From an uncultured Porphyromonadaceae bacterium (GTDB lineage: Bacteria > Bacteroidota > Bacteroidia > Bacteroidales > Muribaculaceae), in contig CABUVO010000011.1 of the NCBI GenBank assembly GCA_902495075.1, positions 41,844 to 105,843 on the forward strand: a stretch of 64,000 bases of DNA. Direction: 5' to 3'. The notes below the pieces were generated by a model. It ran no database searches. It was given only the letters and a program-made list of their open reading frames with translations, and had not been told where the DNA came from. Both the position numbers and the translations under genes were made by a program. Positions 56,201 to 64,000 of the stretch are shown here, in pieces; position 1 is the stretch's first letter, and the number at the start of each line of letters is the position of its first letter.

Positions 56201-56348
56201 TGGTGGCACCTATCAGGTCTTCGCCTTGCTCATCAGCCACGTGTCCCGTGACAGTGATCTTCTGAGCCAGCGAGGGAAGCGCGAGCGTCAACAGCATTGC
56301 CATTGTCACCCAAAACTTCCTGTTTAGCTGAAAACAGTTGTTCTTCAT
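53244..56348 (-). CDS. SusC/RagA-type TonB-dependent transporter (PUL 3)
   Basis: A 1034-residue outer-membrane transporter. The signal peptide ends near SLAQ (residue 29). A carboxypeptidase-regulatory-like domain follows (about 31-105, ITVTGHVADEQGEDLIGATI), then a variant of the conserved segment (QETVVIGYGSVKKSDATGSV), the plug (about 118-225) and the barrel, ending YTVGLIATF. No STN domain is present. It is the first gene of the SusC-D-E-F operon. A possible -7 box lies about 270 bases upstream, implying a long leader that contains two perfect palindromes. No regulator gene is next to it. Confidence 0.95.
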   Translation of the reverse strand: MKNNCFQLNRKFWVTMAMLLTLALPSLAQKITVTGHVADEQGEDLIGATIMEKGTSNGVSADIDGNFSINVPKNATLVVSYVGYDPMEVPVNGQTHLNIVMKANAQMLQETVVIGYGSVKKSDATGSVAVINPNEVDANISTSAQDLLVGASPGVVVTSNGGSPEGGATIRIRGGASLNASNDPLIVLDGVPLSNDGVNGMANPLAMISPDNIESMTILKDASATAIYGSRASNGVIIITTKKGKSGRPQVNFSANVTVNHARKTWDVLSGPEFRDIVKNHFGENSEQAGMLYMNGAADENTNTDWQKEVLRTAVSHDYNLSVGGKAGFLPYRVAASYTMNNGILKDSQMQRVTAGFNLTPEFFDGKLKVSANVKGYYIRNRFTDEGCTGNAIDADPTRPIYSNIPTQEGALFSYYYNGYSSNLSGLNWNDQGTINPLAQATDKDNTADIYRSNGNLQLDYALHFLPELHVNLNLGYDVSKATNTILLDQNSPTAWNSYDKNGAGYSTKSYELRRNTLLDFYLNYKKDFDAIYSSLDVMAGYSYQRFDAHGWRQEKYTTAGFLLPNDAGGLYVNPESEKNIGLPYNYSEFNTNPNNDWNSGNLVLVSFFGRLNYSFKDTYLLTFTLRDDGTSRFSKDNRWALFPSVALGWKLNNMPFMEKIAQDMNEFKLRLGWGQTGQQAVGGYFDYMPTYTASTFYGGSYYPNMYNGSYGSNMSTFYPAAYNKNLKWETTTTWNVGLDMAWWNNRLTVALDWYLRESKDLLSAVTFPPGAMTTNSIIQNIGSLRNIGLEATIGARVIDTEDFTWNTSYNVAWNKNKITKLVQGELVQLGGIGSTGLQGQVHAVGYPASSFWLLEQIYDQDGKPIEGAYVDQNGDGVINDDDRVIKHSPDPKVTMTWTNNFSYKGFDLSFSLRANIGNYVYNNVMAKRTFFNNVAVNSRLMNMVDNDVYFNGEQYRSDYYLRNAGFLRCDNITLGYTWANLFNNNLRLRLYGAVQNPFVITKYKGIDPEINGGIDNSTYPRPVSYTVGLIATF

Positions 56349-56448
56349 GTAAGAATGAATTTAGTTTTACATTGGGTTATTAAATTATTTCAACTTTTTA
56401 GTCCAGTTAAGCTCCTTGCGCTTCTTGCGCATATCCCCCTATAAGAGT

Positions 56449-56494
56449 TTTTATATGTTGGCATGCCAACATATAAAAGATGCATATGCATCTT
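56449..56494. repeat. Two adjacent perfect palindromes in the susC leader region
   Basis: A 30-base perfect palindrome (56449-56478, centre GGCATGCC, arms TTTTATATGTT/AACATATAAAA) overlaps by two bases an 18-base perfect palindrome (56477-56494, AAGATGCATATGCATCTT). Neither has a loop. They could bind dimeric regulators, form cruciforms or tandem RNA hairpins, or end the upstream ABC transcript. They lie about 100 bases before the SusC start, in the 355-base gap 56349-56703. Confidence 0.7.
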
Positions 56495-56618
56495 GCCCCC
56501 TTTAGGGTAATTCAATCCTTTGTATTAATTTTGGTTAACGAGTCTCATGGCGATAATCCTGCTTAGGACACTACAAGTCCGCACCGGGCACTCCTGCCCT
56601 TAAACTACAAAGCAAAGG

Positions 56619-56626
56619 CAAATATA
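56619..56626 (-). promoter_or_regulatory. Putative -7 box of the SusC-D-E-F operon
   Basis: On the minus strand TATATTTG (56626-56619) matches the consensus. No TTTG is present at the -33 position. It is the only such match in the gap. Transcription from about 56612 would make a leader of about 265 bases containing a GGGCAGGAGTGCCC hairpin and the two palindromes. Confidence 0.4.
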
Positions 56627-56703
56627 CTGATTTTATGCTTTTGTTTGTATTTCTACACCAATTTTAACAATTGGTTTCAATATATTTAACTAAATTTAAC
56701 ATA

Positions 56704-57894
56704 TCATCTCTTTACTCGCCACGCCAGGACAACTTTCCTCGAAATCGAAAGGAGGTTGAACAGTATGATCGCTACAGTAAGTGCCATTCCTATGGCAAGC
56801 ATAAGCCACATTGACCCGGGCTCGGCTTCGAGACCTTTCAGAGCGGGCAGATAAAAGGCTCTAAGGATGAAAACGCATCCCGTGGCGATCACCAATGCGC
56901 CGGCTGAGGCAAGAATCACAATGCGCCGGTATGGTGCCCCTACAGTTCGCACATCATACCCGAGCATCAGCAATGAATGGAGCTTATCACGATTCTTCTC
57001 CATCAGGAGAGAAATGGAAAGAAGAAGGATGAAGAACGACAGAAGCGTGATCACCACCCCGATAGCGAGCACGATCCCAACAACCACGCGCAAAAGGAAT
57101 GACGCAGAGGTAGCGCTTTTATCGCCGGCTATCTCATAATCGTGCGCCGCCATGTAATCCTTTATCGCCACATCTCCCGGACTTGACACCTCTATGATGA
57201 GCCGCGATGGATCTTTCTCTTTCCCCATGCCGAGACGTGCATTGCTCCAGTCCATGAATTCCTGAGGCACGAGAATCGTGTTCAGGCGATTGGAATATCC
57301 TGCAACGCGGCCGTGAAACTGCACACTGCGCATGCCGTCGTCGCTACGGAGAGTGAGGGTTAGGGGTATGCCGCTCATAAGCCCCTCCGACATCTGAGGC
57401 AGTCCTGCCGACGACGCGAACCCGAAATTATAGAGCGTAAGGTAATCCTTGGATATGATGACCGGGATTTCGTCGTCACCTTCGCGCCAGCGCCATTGCG
57501 AGGCTGGGACATCCACAAAATCTCCGGGAATAGATTCAAAAAACATATGTGTCGACAACCCTCTCCCCTGCTGCATCAGTGATGCAGACACCCGATAGTC
57601 GGCTGTAGAAAAAGGCGCAACCCTCTTCACCCAAGGCTGCTTCTCGATATCCTCCCTTTCAGCCCCCGAAAAACCGGTTGCACCTCCGAAGGTATTCTCC
57701 GACGTAACGCGCTTGTTGATCACCATATAATCCGAGCGGATAAAACTATCGTCATCCTCCCATATAGACCTTGCATCGTTATAAAACTGCAGTCCGCCGA
57801 GAATAATTGCCAGACCCAGGAAATTAGACAGCACAAATCCGGCTATACGCGCAGGTGAAGTGTTTTTAAGAAGCAACCTGTCAGCGATATTCAT
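56704..57894 (-). CDS. ABC transporter permease (FtsX/MacB-like)
   Basis: A 396-residue inner-membrane protein. One transmembrane helix near the N-terminus (about 18-36, GFVLSNFLGLAIILGGL) is followed by a large periplasmic domain (about 40-255). Three helices lie in the C-terminal part, at about 265-295, 325-347 and 360-383. This is the topology of FtsX/MacB-type permeases, which act in mechanotransmission or lipoprotein release rather than substrate import. Its ATG overlaps the ATPase stop codon by 4 bases. It probably acts with that ATPase and with the DUF4836-like lipoprotein encoded upstream. Confidence 0.82.
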   Translation of the reverse strand: MNIADRLLLKNTSPARIAGFVLSNFLGLAIILGGLQFYNDARSIWEDDDSFIRSDYMVINKRVTSENTFGGATGFSGAEREDIEKQPWVKRVAPFSTADYRVSASLMQQGRGLSTHMFFESIPGDFVDVPASQWRWREGDDEIPVIISKDYLTLYNFGFASSAGLPQMSEGLMSGIPLTLTLRSDDGMRSVQFHGRVAGYSNRLNTILVPQEFMDWSNARLGMGKEKDPSRLIIEVSSPGDVAIKDYMAAHDYEIAGDKSATSASFLLRVVVGIVLAIGVVITLLSFFILLLSISLLMEKNRDKLHSLLMLGYDVRTVGAPYRRIVILASAGALVIATGCVFILRAFYLPALKGLEAEPGSMWLMLAIGMALTVAIILFNLLSISRKVVLAWRVKR

Positions 57895-58544
57895 AATGAT
57901 AATTTTTTAGCATTGGGTAATAAAAGGGGATTCCCGACAGACGTCGAGATAATCGCCGCGCCCTGACGCTCCGCCTCTCGGGCTATCATACCGGCGACGA
58001 TACGGTTGTTGCCCTCGTCGAGATGACTCACAGGCTCGTCAAGAAGAATAAAGTCGAAAGGCTGGCAAAGGCTGCGGATTATCGCCACCCTCTGCTGCTG
58101 ACCTATCGACATTCGTCCCGCCGGATAGTCGCGGCGCGAGGCGATGCCTAACTCATCCAGCATCCTCTCTATATCCTTCTCTCCGAAATGGTTGGTCAGT
58201 GTGTTCTTCAACTGTATGTTCTCCCATGCCGTGAGCTCCGGGAATAGATCGAGTTCCTGAGGAAGATACGCGATATGCCGGCGTCGGATTTCCTGCCATT
58301 CGGCTATTGAGAATCCGCGTGTGTCTTTTCCGTTGAAGGAAAGTTCTCCCTCGTAATCCACGCGGGCTCCGTAAACATAGGCGCACATCGAAGACTTACC
58401 CCCTCCGCTGGCAGCCTCGATCAGATAATTATTGCCGCGATAAAGCGTCAGCTCCTCGTCCCAGACATCCGATTCCGGTATATTCTCATTTACGAAGACT
58501 CGCGGGAGCATGCCCGCGAGTCTTATTTCATTTATTCTGTCCAT
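57891..58544 (-). CDS. ABC transporter ATP-binding protein with altered motifs
   Basis: A 217-residue ABC ATPase. Walker A is EAASGGGKSS, with Ala instead of the first Gly. The Q loop is YLPQELDLFPELTAWENI, the signature is MSIGQQQR instead of LSGGQ, and Walker B is FILLDEP with the catalytic Glu. The expected H-loop histidine is absent: the segment reads ISTSVGNP. The core is therefore recognisable but departs at three positions that matter for ATP hydrolysis. It pairs with the FtsX-like permease by a 4-base overlap and follows the DUF4836-like gene by 16 bases. Confidence 0.85.
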   Translation of the reverse strand: MDRINEIRLAGMLPRVFVNENIPESDVWDEELTLYRGNNYLIEAASGGGKSSMCAYVYGARVDYEGELSFNGKDTRGFSIAEWQEIRRRHIAYLPQELDLFPELTAWENIQLKNTLTNHFGEKDIERMLDELGIASRRDYPAGRMSIGQQQRVAIIRSLCQPFDFILLDEPVSHLDEGNNRIVAGMIAREAERQGAAIISTSVGNPLLLPNAKKLSL

Positions 58545-58560
58545 AAAAAGTCGGTTTCCC

Positions 58561-59895
58561 TTATCTACGTTCAGACGCAGACTGAATCAAGGCAAGAAGA
58601 ATATTTTTCTTTCCGTCTTTCCCTTTCACTTTTATTTCTGCCTGCAAACCACCTTTTTCCGGCTTGAAGGTTATCGACATAGTGCTTATGGCTTCCAATT
58701 TCAGAGGTTTCTCATTGCCGCCGTAAACCACTCCGGCAAGTGCGCCCTTGAGCGCTTCGGCTGCATCGGAAGCTGACAATGGTCCCGCAACCGCTCCCTG
58801 GCTCACTCGCAACACGTTATCCTCCTTGCTCACTGTGAGTCCGAACTGACCCAAGGCGTTGACAAGATCTGCCGTGCCATGACCGGTAGTGGAAATCACA
58901 CCGTTTACATTTCCAGGTCCTGACAATGCTGCGGCGCATGTGCCGTCAACACAAGAAATCATTCCGGCAAGCATCCCGATCATTGAGAAGCCCTTGCCTC
59001 CTGTCTCTTCCTTGAGTTTCTTCACCATCTCCGGATTCACGGCAATCGCCGCGAATGAGTCGGCTGTTCCTCCGATCTTCTTAACCACATCGCCATCTAT
59101 CTTGGCTGCGGGGAAATTGAATTTGGCAATTCCACCTTTGGAATTAAGCACCGTCATATCGGCGTCAAATTCACCTTTGTTGAAATCAACTTCCCACACG
59201 AATTCCACAGCATCCACAAACATAGCCTCCAGAGCCATCGTCACCGATGCACGTGATGTAAAATCAAGACCTACGGAATTAAGGCATCCCTTAATGTCGC
59301 CCCAACCTTTCATGTCATGCTCCAGGTCTTCGAGCTTGGCTGCAATCTCGTTGGAGAGAATGCTTTGCTTCTCACTGAGTGAGAGGAAATGCTTAACGTC
59401 ATTTACGTTTATGGTGTTGTTCGAACTTACACATCCCCAGAAACGTTCGCCGGATATCGCCATGTTGCCGCAAACCTCTACCTCACCTTCTGTGCGGAAT
59501 TTCTCTGTTGCCTTTTCTTCAATAAGAGTCTTGAACTTATCCGTATCGGCTATGAAACCGGTAAGGTAAGTATTATAGCCCTCAATAAAGACTGCTGCTA
59601 CAGAAGGATCAATGCCGCCATCCTGCAGACGCTCCAGCATCTCTTTGGTTTTAGCATCGGCTGATTCGCCAATGACCTTGGCAATATCCTTGCCGGGTTT
59701 CACCTTGGTGCCGTCAACCTCACACCCGGCTTTTTCAAGCACGGATTTTAAGTCGACCACTGTCACCATCGAAGCGTCAGAGGGGATAGTCTGCAACAGA
59801 CCGCGCACATCGCCGCTGCGGTCGGAAGAGCAACCCGCCATAATCACGAGCGCAATCAGCGCCACGCTATAAAGGATTCCTTTAATTTTATTCAT
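58561..59895 (-). CDS. DUF4836-like lipoprotein
   Basis: A 444-residue lipoprotein with the ATG at 59895 and lipobox VIMAGC (Cys21). It begins the mature part with SSDRSGDVRGLLQTIPSDAS and VVDLKSVLEKAGCEVDG, a pattern typical of DUF4836 family proteins common in Bacteroidales. It has alternating beta and helical segments and an SISFKPEKGG-like terminal part (MSITFKPEKGG). The function is unknown. It lies 24 bases after the GH51 gene and 16 bases before the ABC ATPase gene, so it is probably co-transcribed with the transporter. It may be the outer-membrane or periplasmic partner of that transporter. Confidence 0.7.
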   Translation of the reverse strand: MNKIKGILYSVALIALVIMAGCSSDRSGDVRGLLQTIPSDASMVTVVDLKSVLEKAGCEVDGTKVKPGKDIAKVIGESADAKTKEMLERLQDGGIDPSVAAVFIEGYNTYLTGFIADTDKFKTLIEEKATEKFRTEGEVEVCGNMAISGERFWGCVSSNNTINVNDVKHFLSLSEKQSILSNEIAAKLEDLEHDMKGWGDIKGCLNSVGLDFTSRASVTMALEAMFVDAVEFVWEVDFNKGEFDADMTVLNSKGGIAKFNFPAAKIDGDVVKKIGGTADSFAAIAVNPEMVKKLKEETGGKGFSMIGMLAGMISCVDGTCAAALSGPGNVNGVISTTGHGTADLVNALGQFGLTVSKEDNVLRVSQGAVAGPLSASDAAEALKGALAGVVYGGNEKPLKLEAISTMSITFKPEKGGLQAEIKVKGKDGKKNILLALIQSASERR

Positions 59896-59919
59896 AATCA
59901 ATTGCATTTGCCAACAAAT

Positions 59920-62900
59920 TTACAAAAAAATCTTGGCACTGCGTCCATTTTCTGTAATAATGTATATTCCGCGTGCAAGACGCTTGATGCCGGCATAGTT
60001 GCCGATACGTCTGCCCTGCAGATCAAAGATCTCCGCAGCGGGTGAGAATGAGGCGATTGCCTCCTCCACGCTTATCACTCCCGAATGCGCCGACGGCACC
60101 TTGAAGAGACGCACATTGTCGAAGCAGAACCAGTCGGCATCGCAACTCTCATCCTTTGCGAAACTTATTCTCAACTCTCCGTTATCGACATAAGCCATCA
60201 GATAATTTGCATAATGGTCTGCCGATTCGGAGAATACCTTGTAAGCCTCAGCCATTGTGTTGGGAGCTCCCCACCAGTAGCCGTCATGAACCTCGCCCAT
60301 AAGCGACACCACGGGCTTCGACATTTCATTAAGTGAGAAGCGGGTAAGAAGCTCTTCCGTGCCATCTGCATGCCGCTTATTTGAAGTGGGATGGTCACCA
60401 TTGCGATAATAAGCCTGAGCATAAACAAGATACCAGCCGTTGTCGAGACCTTCAACCGTCTGTGAGATGTTGAAGCGGTTGTTGAACATCTCTGCCACAT
60501 GCTCGTTTACCGTCACGTTGCCGGTCCAGCCCGAGTTGTCACCTTTGATTGCGAAATGTGGATTGGCAACCTTCTCTGTCATCTCATTTTCAGCTGCCAT
60601 CAGACCCTTGTAATAGGTATCCATCGCAGTCTTCAGCACGGGGATGGCAGCTGTGATCTTATCCTTGTCGGCGGTAGCGAGTTCGGCAGCGGCAGTCTCT
60701 GTTGCTGAACGCAGCGCCTCATAACCTGCAACATCATCAAGCATCACAGAGCGCGCCTCGGCAATCATGGCTTTCAGAGTAGCCGTCGGTCCTTTCTCCT
60801 CAACCACAATGGTAAGCGGACGTGGATTGCAGCTGAATTCAAATTCGGGAATATTCATCTCCGAAGCGGCGCGGTCTGCCTTTATACGCAACACTGTCAG
60901 TGAATAAGGCTCAAATGTGTACTTGAAGTTATCGGAGACTCCGCTTACCTGTTTCTTCTCCGGGCTTATGAGTGTAGGCATCGAATATGAATTCTCATCC
61001 CAGAGAGATTCAGATTTAAGAGTCTCAACAGAAGCTGTTGAAGCTATATTCTGCGCATTGAGGGAGAGTGTGAGAGGCATTGGCTCGGATTCGGCATTCA
61101 CCACCTTCACTACGATCTCTCCTGCAGCGGTATCATATCCTGCATGGGCGGCTATACGACCTACGGTCTCTTTACCGAAATCATAAGAGCAATAGAGCTG
61201 ATCATCCACATAACCCTCGATCTTTCCATTCTTGCATACTACCTTAAGTTTATACCATCTTCCGTTCTCGATTTTGAATGACGGACGCTCGGAGATAACC
61301 CCTCCGGTTCCGTTGTTGACATCCTCAAAGGCGATGCCGGTATTGCCCCATCCCCCGATATTGAGCTGATAATAATGATTCCAGTCTGAGTCGTTGCAAC
61401 CGAACACAAGAAGGAAACCCTCTGCACCAGAATTCTTTTTAGCCTCCACTTCGATCACGCCGTCGCGGAAGGCAAGTGTATTCATAAGAGTGATGCAGCG
61501 TGTAAGATTGCTTGCGCTTTGCGTCATCATGCCGTCTTCGCCGGCAGCCCATGTGCCCTGCATGTCGGTCCATTCATCACGATTGCCAAGGAAATCGGCA
61601 CTGTAAATCACCTTCCCGTCATGGTCCGAGACCTTGAAATTGCGGAAATCAGCAGCTGTCGACCAGGTGCCGATTCCGACACGTCCGTTGTAAGCCACTC
61701 CGGCGCGCTCGCTCTGCAGCGAATTGTTGAGATTGTATGTAGGAAGGTTCTCGCTGAAAAGTTTCTGGGTGTAATATGACGCACGTCCGAACACTTCTCC
61801 GGAATGCTGCCAGATAAGGTTGCAATGCCAGTTGGGAGCATTGTCGTTGGTGATAAGCGGCGCATACGAAGCCATCTTCACCAGGTCGGAATTACGCTCC
61901 ATACTCATCATGAACACAGCCTCCGACAGGGAAGCTTCCATATTTCCCTCTCCGACATTCGCATTTGCGGCGTATTCACCCACATAAATATCGTAATGAC
62001 CGCGAGGTGTCTTGTCGAAGATAGTGCGGCTGTTGTAGAAATAATCCGGAGTGACATACCAGTGCGGGTCGATCATATCTGTGCCGAGACGGAGATTGAA
62101 CTGCTCGGCATGATCGATACCCATGGTGTTGAGGAATATAAGCTGGGGATATTCAGCCTTAAGTTTATCGTAGATAAATTTGAAGTTTACATCATAACGT
62201 GCCGTGAAATTCTCGTTACCAATCTCCACATATTTCAAAGGGAAAGGTGCGGGATGACCGGCATCGGCGCGACGTTTCGCCCATTCATTTGTGGCAGGAT
62301 CTCCGATGGCATATTCTATGGCATCCTTTATATCCTGATAATATGGTAGAAGGGCTTCCTCACCGCTTGTATATTCACCTGTCCATCCGCAACATGCAAG
62401 CCCGGCGTTTCCAACAAACATGCAGTCCATACCTGTGTCCTCGCAAAACTGCAGGATCTCGTGATAACCCATGCCCCATGTAGAGCGATAGCCCCAGAGA
62501 TCATATTCGCCGCGACGCATCATCGGATCTCCGAGAGTTTCTTTCCATCTCACACGGTTGTCGAGGGTGATACCCTCCACGATGCAACCGCCGGGCCATC
62601 TCATGAACTTCGGTTTAAGGTCGGCAAGCATCTGCGCTATATCAGCACGGAGTCCGTTCGGACGGTTATTGAAAGTCTTCTGCGGGAAGAGCGACACATA
62701 ATCCACGTCTATTGTTCCGTCTCCGGAGAATACGAGTGCGAAATTCGCATTCTTCAAAGTCTGCGAAGGCACCAGCACACCCTTGTATTCCTTCCAACCT
62801 CCGGAATTATCCACATCAAACACCTTCTCGGCAATCACCTCATTGCAATCGGCATCATATACCACAGCCGTCACTTTTCCTTGATAATCTGCGGTATTAA

Positions 62901-63435
62901 GATAGAAACGGAGATCATACGAATCACCTTTCTCCACGGCAATGCCCCAGTATCCGGTATTGATGAGCCTTGCACGCGCACCACTCTTAGAGGCGGAAAT
63001 CGCCAGATTCATCGCATTAGGAGTGTTTTCATGCAAAGGGGTTGTGGGAGTAAGCACATCATAAACGAGTGCGCAATTCTCATAATCCACACGCCAGCCC
63101 GTCATTTTTTTCTTATCAAAATCCCAGTCCCAGGTGTGAGATCTGTTAACAAGATCGTTATAGTTCTTGATTGTGCCGGCAGTAATTTTATTTGTTGCGC
63201 TTTTTGTAAATCCACCGGGAGGAGTCTGCTCCTCGAATCCACGGTTTTGCAAAAGCTCTGCATAGAGACCCCCGTCGCCGGAATGATTGATCTCCTCAAA
63301 AAAGATTCCATACATGTTGGGGTTGATGTCATGCCCCTTTGAGCCGGCGTCTACATAAAGAGTTTCCTGCGCCGATACGGTAACTGCTCCTGCAGCAATC
63401 AAAGCTGCCGCGATAATTTGATGATTGATATTCAT
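59920..63435 (-). CDS. GH51 alpha-L-arabinofuranosidase, multi-domain, with sorting-type tail
   Basis: An 1171-residue secreted enzyme with a signal peptide (to about VSA, residue 22). The GH51 catalytic part carries NPNMYGIFFEEINHSGDGGL and FMRWPGGCIVEGITLDNRVR, with the acid/base Glu in EIGNENF (about 407) and the nucleophile Glu in YVGEYAAN (about 485). An inserted carbohydrate-binding domain lies within the N-terminal 280 residues. After the barrel come a lectin-like jelly roll (about 590-770), the arabinofuranosidase C-terminal beta domain, a helical linker (about 870-940), another beta domain (about 950-1120) and a tail with IFDLQGRRIGNY and RGIYIITENG, like type A sorting domains. It should release arabinose from arabinan or arabinoxylan. 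Confidence 0.9.
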   Translation of the reverse strand: MNINHQIIAAALIAAGAVTVSAQETLYVDAGSKGHDINPNMYGIFFEEINHSGDGGLYAELLQNRGFEEQTPPGGFTKSATNKITAGTIKNYNDLVNRSHTWDWDFDKKKMTGWRVDYENCALVYDVLTPTTPLHENTPNAMNLAISASKSGARARLINTGYWGIAVEKGDSYDLRFYLNTADYQGKVTAVVYDADCNEVIAEKVFDVDNSGGWKEYKGVLVPSQTLKNANFALVFSGDGTIDVDYVSLFPQKTFNNRPNGLRADIAQMLADLKPKFMRWPGGCIVEGITLDNRVRWKETLGDPMMRRGEYDLWGYRSTWGMGYHEILQFCEDTGMDCMFVGNAGLACCGWTGEYTSGEEALLPYYQDIKDAIEYAIGDPATNEWAKRRADAGHPAPFPLKYVEIGNENFTARYDVNFKFIYDKLKAEYPQLIFLNTMGIDHAEQFNLRLGTDMIDPHWYVTPDYFYNSRTIFDKTPRGHYDIYVGEYAANANVGEGNMEASLSEAVFMMSMERNSDLVKMASYAPLITNDNAPNWHCNLIWQHSGEVFGRASYYTQKLFSENLPTYNLNNSLQSERAGVAYNGRVGIGTWSTAADFRNFKVSDHDGKVIYSADFLGNRDEWTDMQGTWAAGEDGMMTQSASNLTRCITLMNTLAFRDGVIEVEAKKNSGAEGFLLVFGCNDSDWNHYYQLNIGGWGNTGIAFEDVNNGTGGVISERPSFKIENGRWYKLKVVCKNGKIEGYVDDQLYCSYDFGKETVGRIAAHAGYDTAAGEIVVKVVNAESEPMPLTLSLNAQNIASTASVETLKSESLWDENSYSMPTLISPEKKQVSGVSDNFKYTFEPYSLTVLRIKADRAASEMNIPEFEFSCNPRPLTIVVEEKGPTATLKAMIAEARSVMLDDVAGYEALRSATETAAAELATADKDKITAAIPVLKTAMDTYYKGLMAAENEMTEKVANPHFAIKGDNSGWTGNVTVNEHVAEMFNNRFNISQTVEGLDNGWYLVYAQAYYRNGDHPTSNKRHADGTEELLTRFSLNEMSKPVVSLMGEVHDGYWWGAPNTMAEAYKVFSESADHYANYLMAYVDNGELRISFAKDESCDADWFCFDNVRLFKVPSAHSGVISVEEAIASFSPAAEIFDLQGRRIGNYAGIKRLARGIYIITENGRSAKIFL

Positions 63436-63482
63436 ATAGGATACACGATATTAGGTTAGTACCTTTCTGTAGGTTAACACCG

Positions 63483-63490
63483 CAAATTTA
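63483..63490 (-). promoter_or_regulatory. Putative -7 box of the GH51 gene
   Basis: Minus-strand TAAATTTG (63490-63483). The -33 position 20 bases upstream reads TTTT, one mismatch from TTTG. Transcription near 63476 would give a 40-base leader before the ATG at 63435. Confidence 0.5.
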
Positions 63491-63854
63491 ATAAATTAAT
63501 TTGAGATACGAAAAAACCATTGACCATCTTTCACTTGCTCTCTTCCCACTCAAAAGCCTATCGGACAGCGTCCAATAAAAATAAAAAGGTTAAAGGGGAA
63601 AGGTGATAGGTTAGAGGAAATAATTGGCACGCCTCTAATGCCTGCCTCACGTAATAATTCTACAAAACTTAAATGCGAAGAAGCAAAGAATAAAAGCCTC
63701 CGATACAACAACTTAAAACACTTTTGCACAACCGTTTAAAACCCTTTGAACCAATAATTTAAACACAGAAGTCAGAGGCGATTCAGCGACAACCCTCGAA
63801 GAGGGTAATTGGTTATAACCCCATATCGGTTAAGCACTTATGAAATAGTGTTTG

Positions 63855-63982
63855 ACCGGTGTGGGGGTCACATAAGTCGCATCGCTGCGGCCTCGGAGAG
63901 GTCGATTAATAAACTTTGCGCGGTACTATTCGACATCTCCGATGCCGTCTGACGCGAAGAGGTCCAACCCCACACCGACCGG
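63855..63982. ncRNA. Possible structured RNA gene, long irregular hairpin
   Basis: CGGTGTGGGG (63857-63866) pairs with CCCCACACCG (63968-63977). TCGGAGAGGTCGA (63893-63905) pairs at 12 of 13 positions with TCGACATCTCCGA (63930-63942) around a 24-base loop. Partly paired sequence between the two stems would give a rod with a central bubble, as in 6S RNA. Further small hairpins lie to the left (CCCTCGAAGAGGG near 63793; 63832-63853). The strand is not clear, and the right end may continue past the window. No ORF is supported in 63436-64000. Confidence 0.45.
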
Positions 63983-64000
63983 TTCGTTCCTTGCAGAAAC

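Noticed and set aside
62461..63342. 293-codon plus-strand open frame opposite the GH51 gene
   Set aside because: Antisense to a conserved catalytic enzyme with a signal peptide and promoter; no own start signals.

Overview
The window looks like a chromosomal segment of a gut-type Bacteroidales bacterium, most likely Muribaculaceae or a close relative. The support is three SusC/SusD pairs, an ECF sigma/FecR pair, a hybrid two-component system, SusE/SusF-like lipoproteins, promoters of the Bacteroidetes form (TTTG, about 20 bases, TAnnTTTG), an almost complete lack of Shine-Dalgarno sites, and secreted proteins ending in a shared sorting-type C-terminal tag. The genus is inference.

Layout. 1-181 is the start of a DUF4886-like gene cut by the window edge. 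431-16280 is polysaccharide utilisation locus (PUL) 1: ECF sigma factor, FecR anti-sigma, a SusC with an N-terminal STN signalling domain, SusD, a GH31 glycosidase fused to a sugar isomerase/epimerase-type TIM barrel, a nuclease/phosphatase-fold plus beta-helix protein, a tagged secreted protein and a dicarboxylate/amino acid symporter. 16381-18247 holds tRNA-Gln, an EamA transporter and a GNAT-type toxin-antitoxin pair.

18361-39845 is PUL 2, with two divergent arms. The minus arm is SusC, SusD, GH3 and an SGNH hydrolase. The plus arm is a GH88 unsaturated uronyl hydrolase, a heparinase II/III-type lyase, and a duplicated pair made of a possible glycan-binding protein and a GH43 enzyme. A convergent hybrid two-component regulator follows. 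The enzymes suggest an acidic, uronic-acid-containing polysaccharide cut by lyase chemistry.

39885-45064 carries housekeeping-type genes: an EamA transporter, a secreted metallophosphoesterase, a second ECF sigma factor with a small membrane partner, and an OmpA lipoprotein. 45197-48400 is an A/T-rich islet of three unrecognised genes, one with papain/C39-like peptidase signatures, followed by about 700 bases without a convincing gene. This is the best candidate for an undescribed system. 48641-56626 is PUL 3, a SusC-D-E-F binding and uptake operon with no enzyme beside it and unusual palindromes in its leader. 56704-63435 is a minus-strand run of a GH51 arabinofuranosidase, a DUF4836-like lipoprotein and an ABC transporter pair with altered ATPase motifs. 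The right end holds a strongly structured non-coding region that may be an RNA gene.

All assignments come from reading the sequence and from family knowledge. No database search was run.
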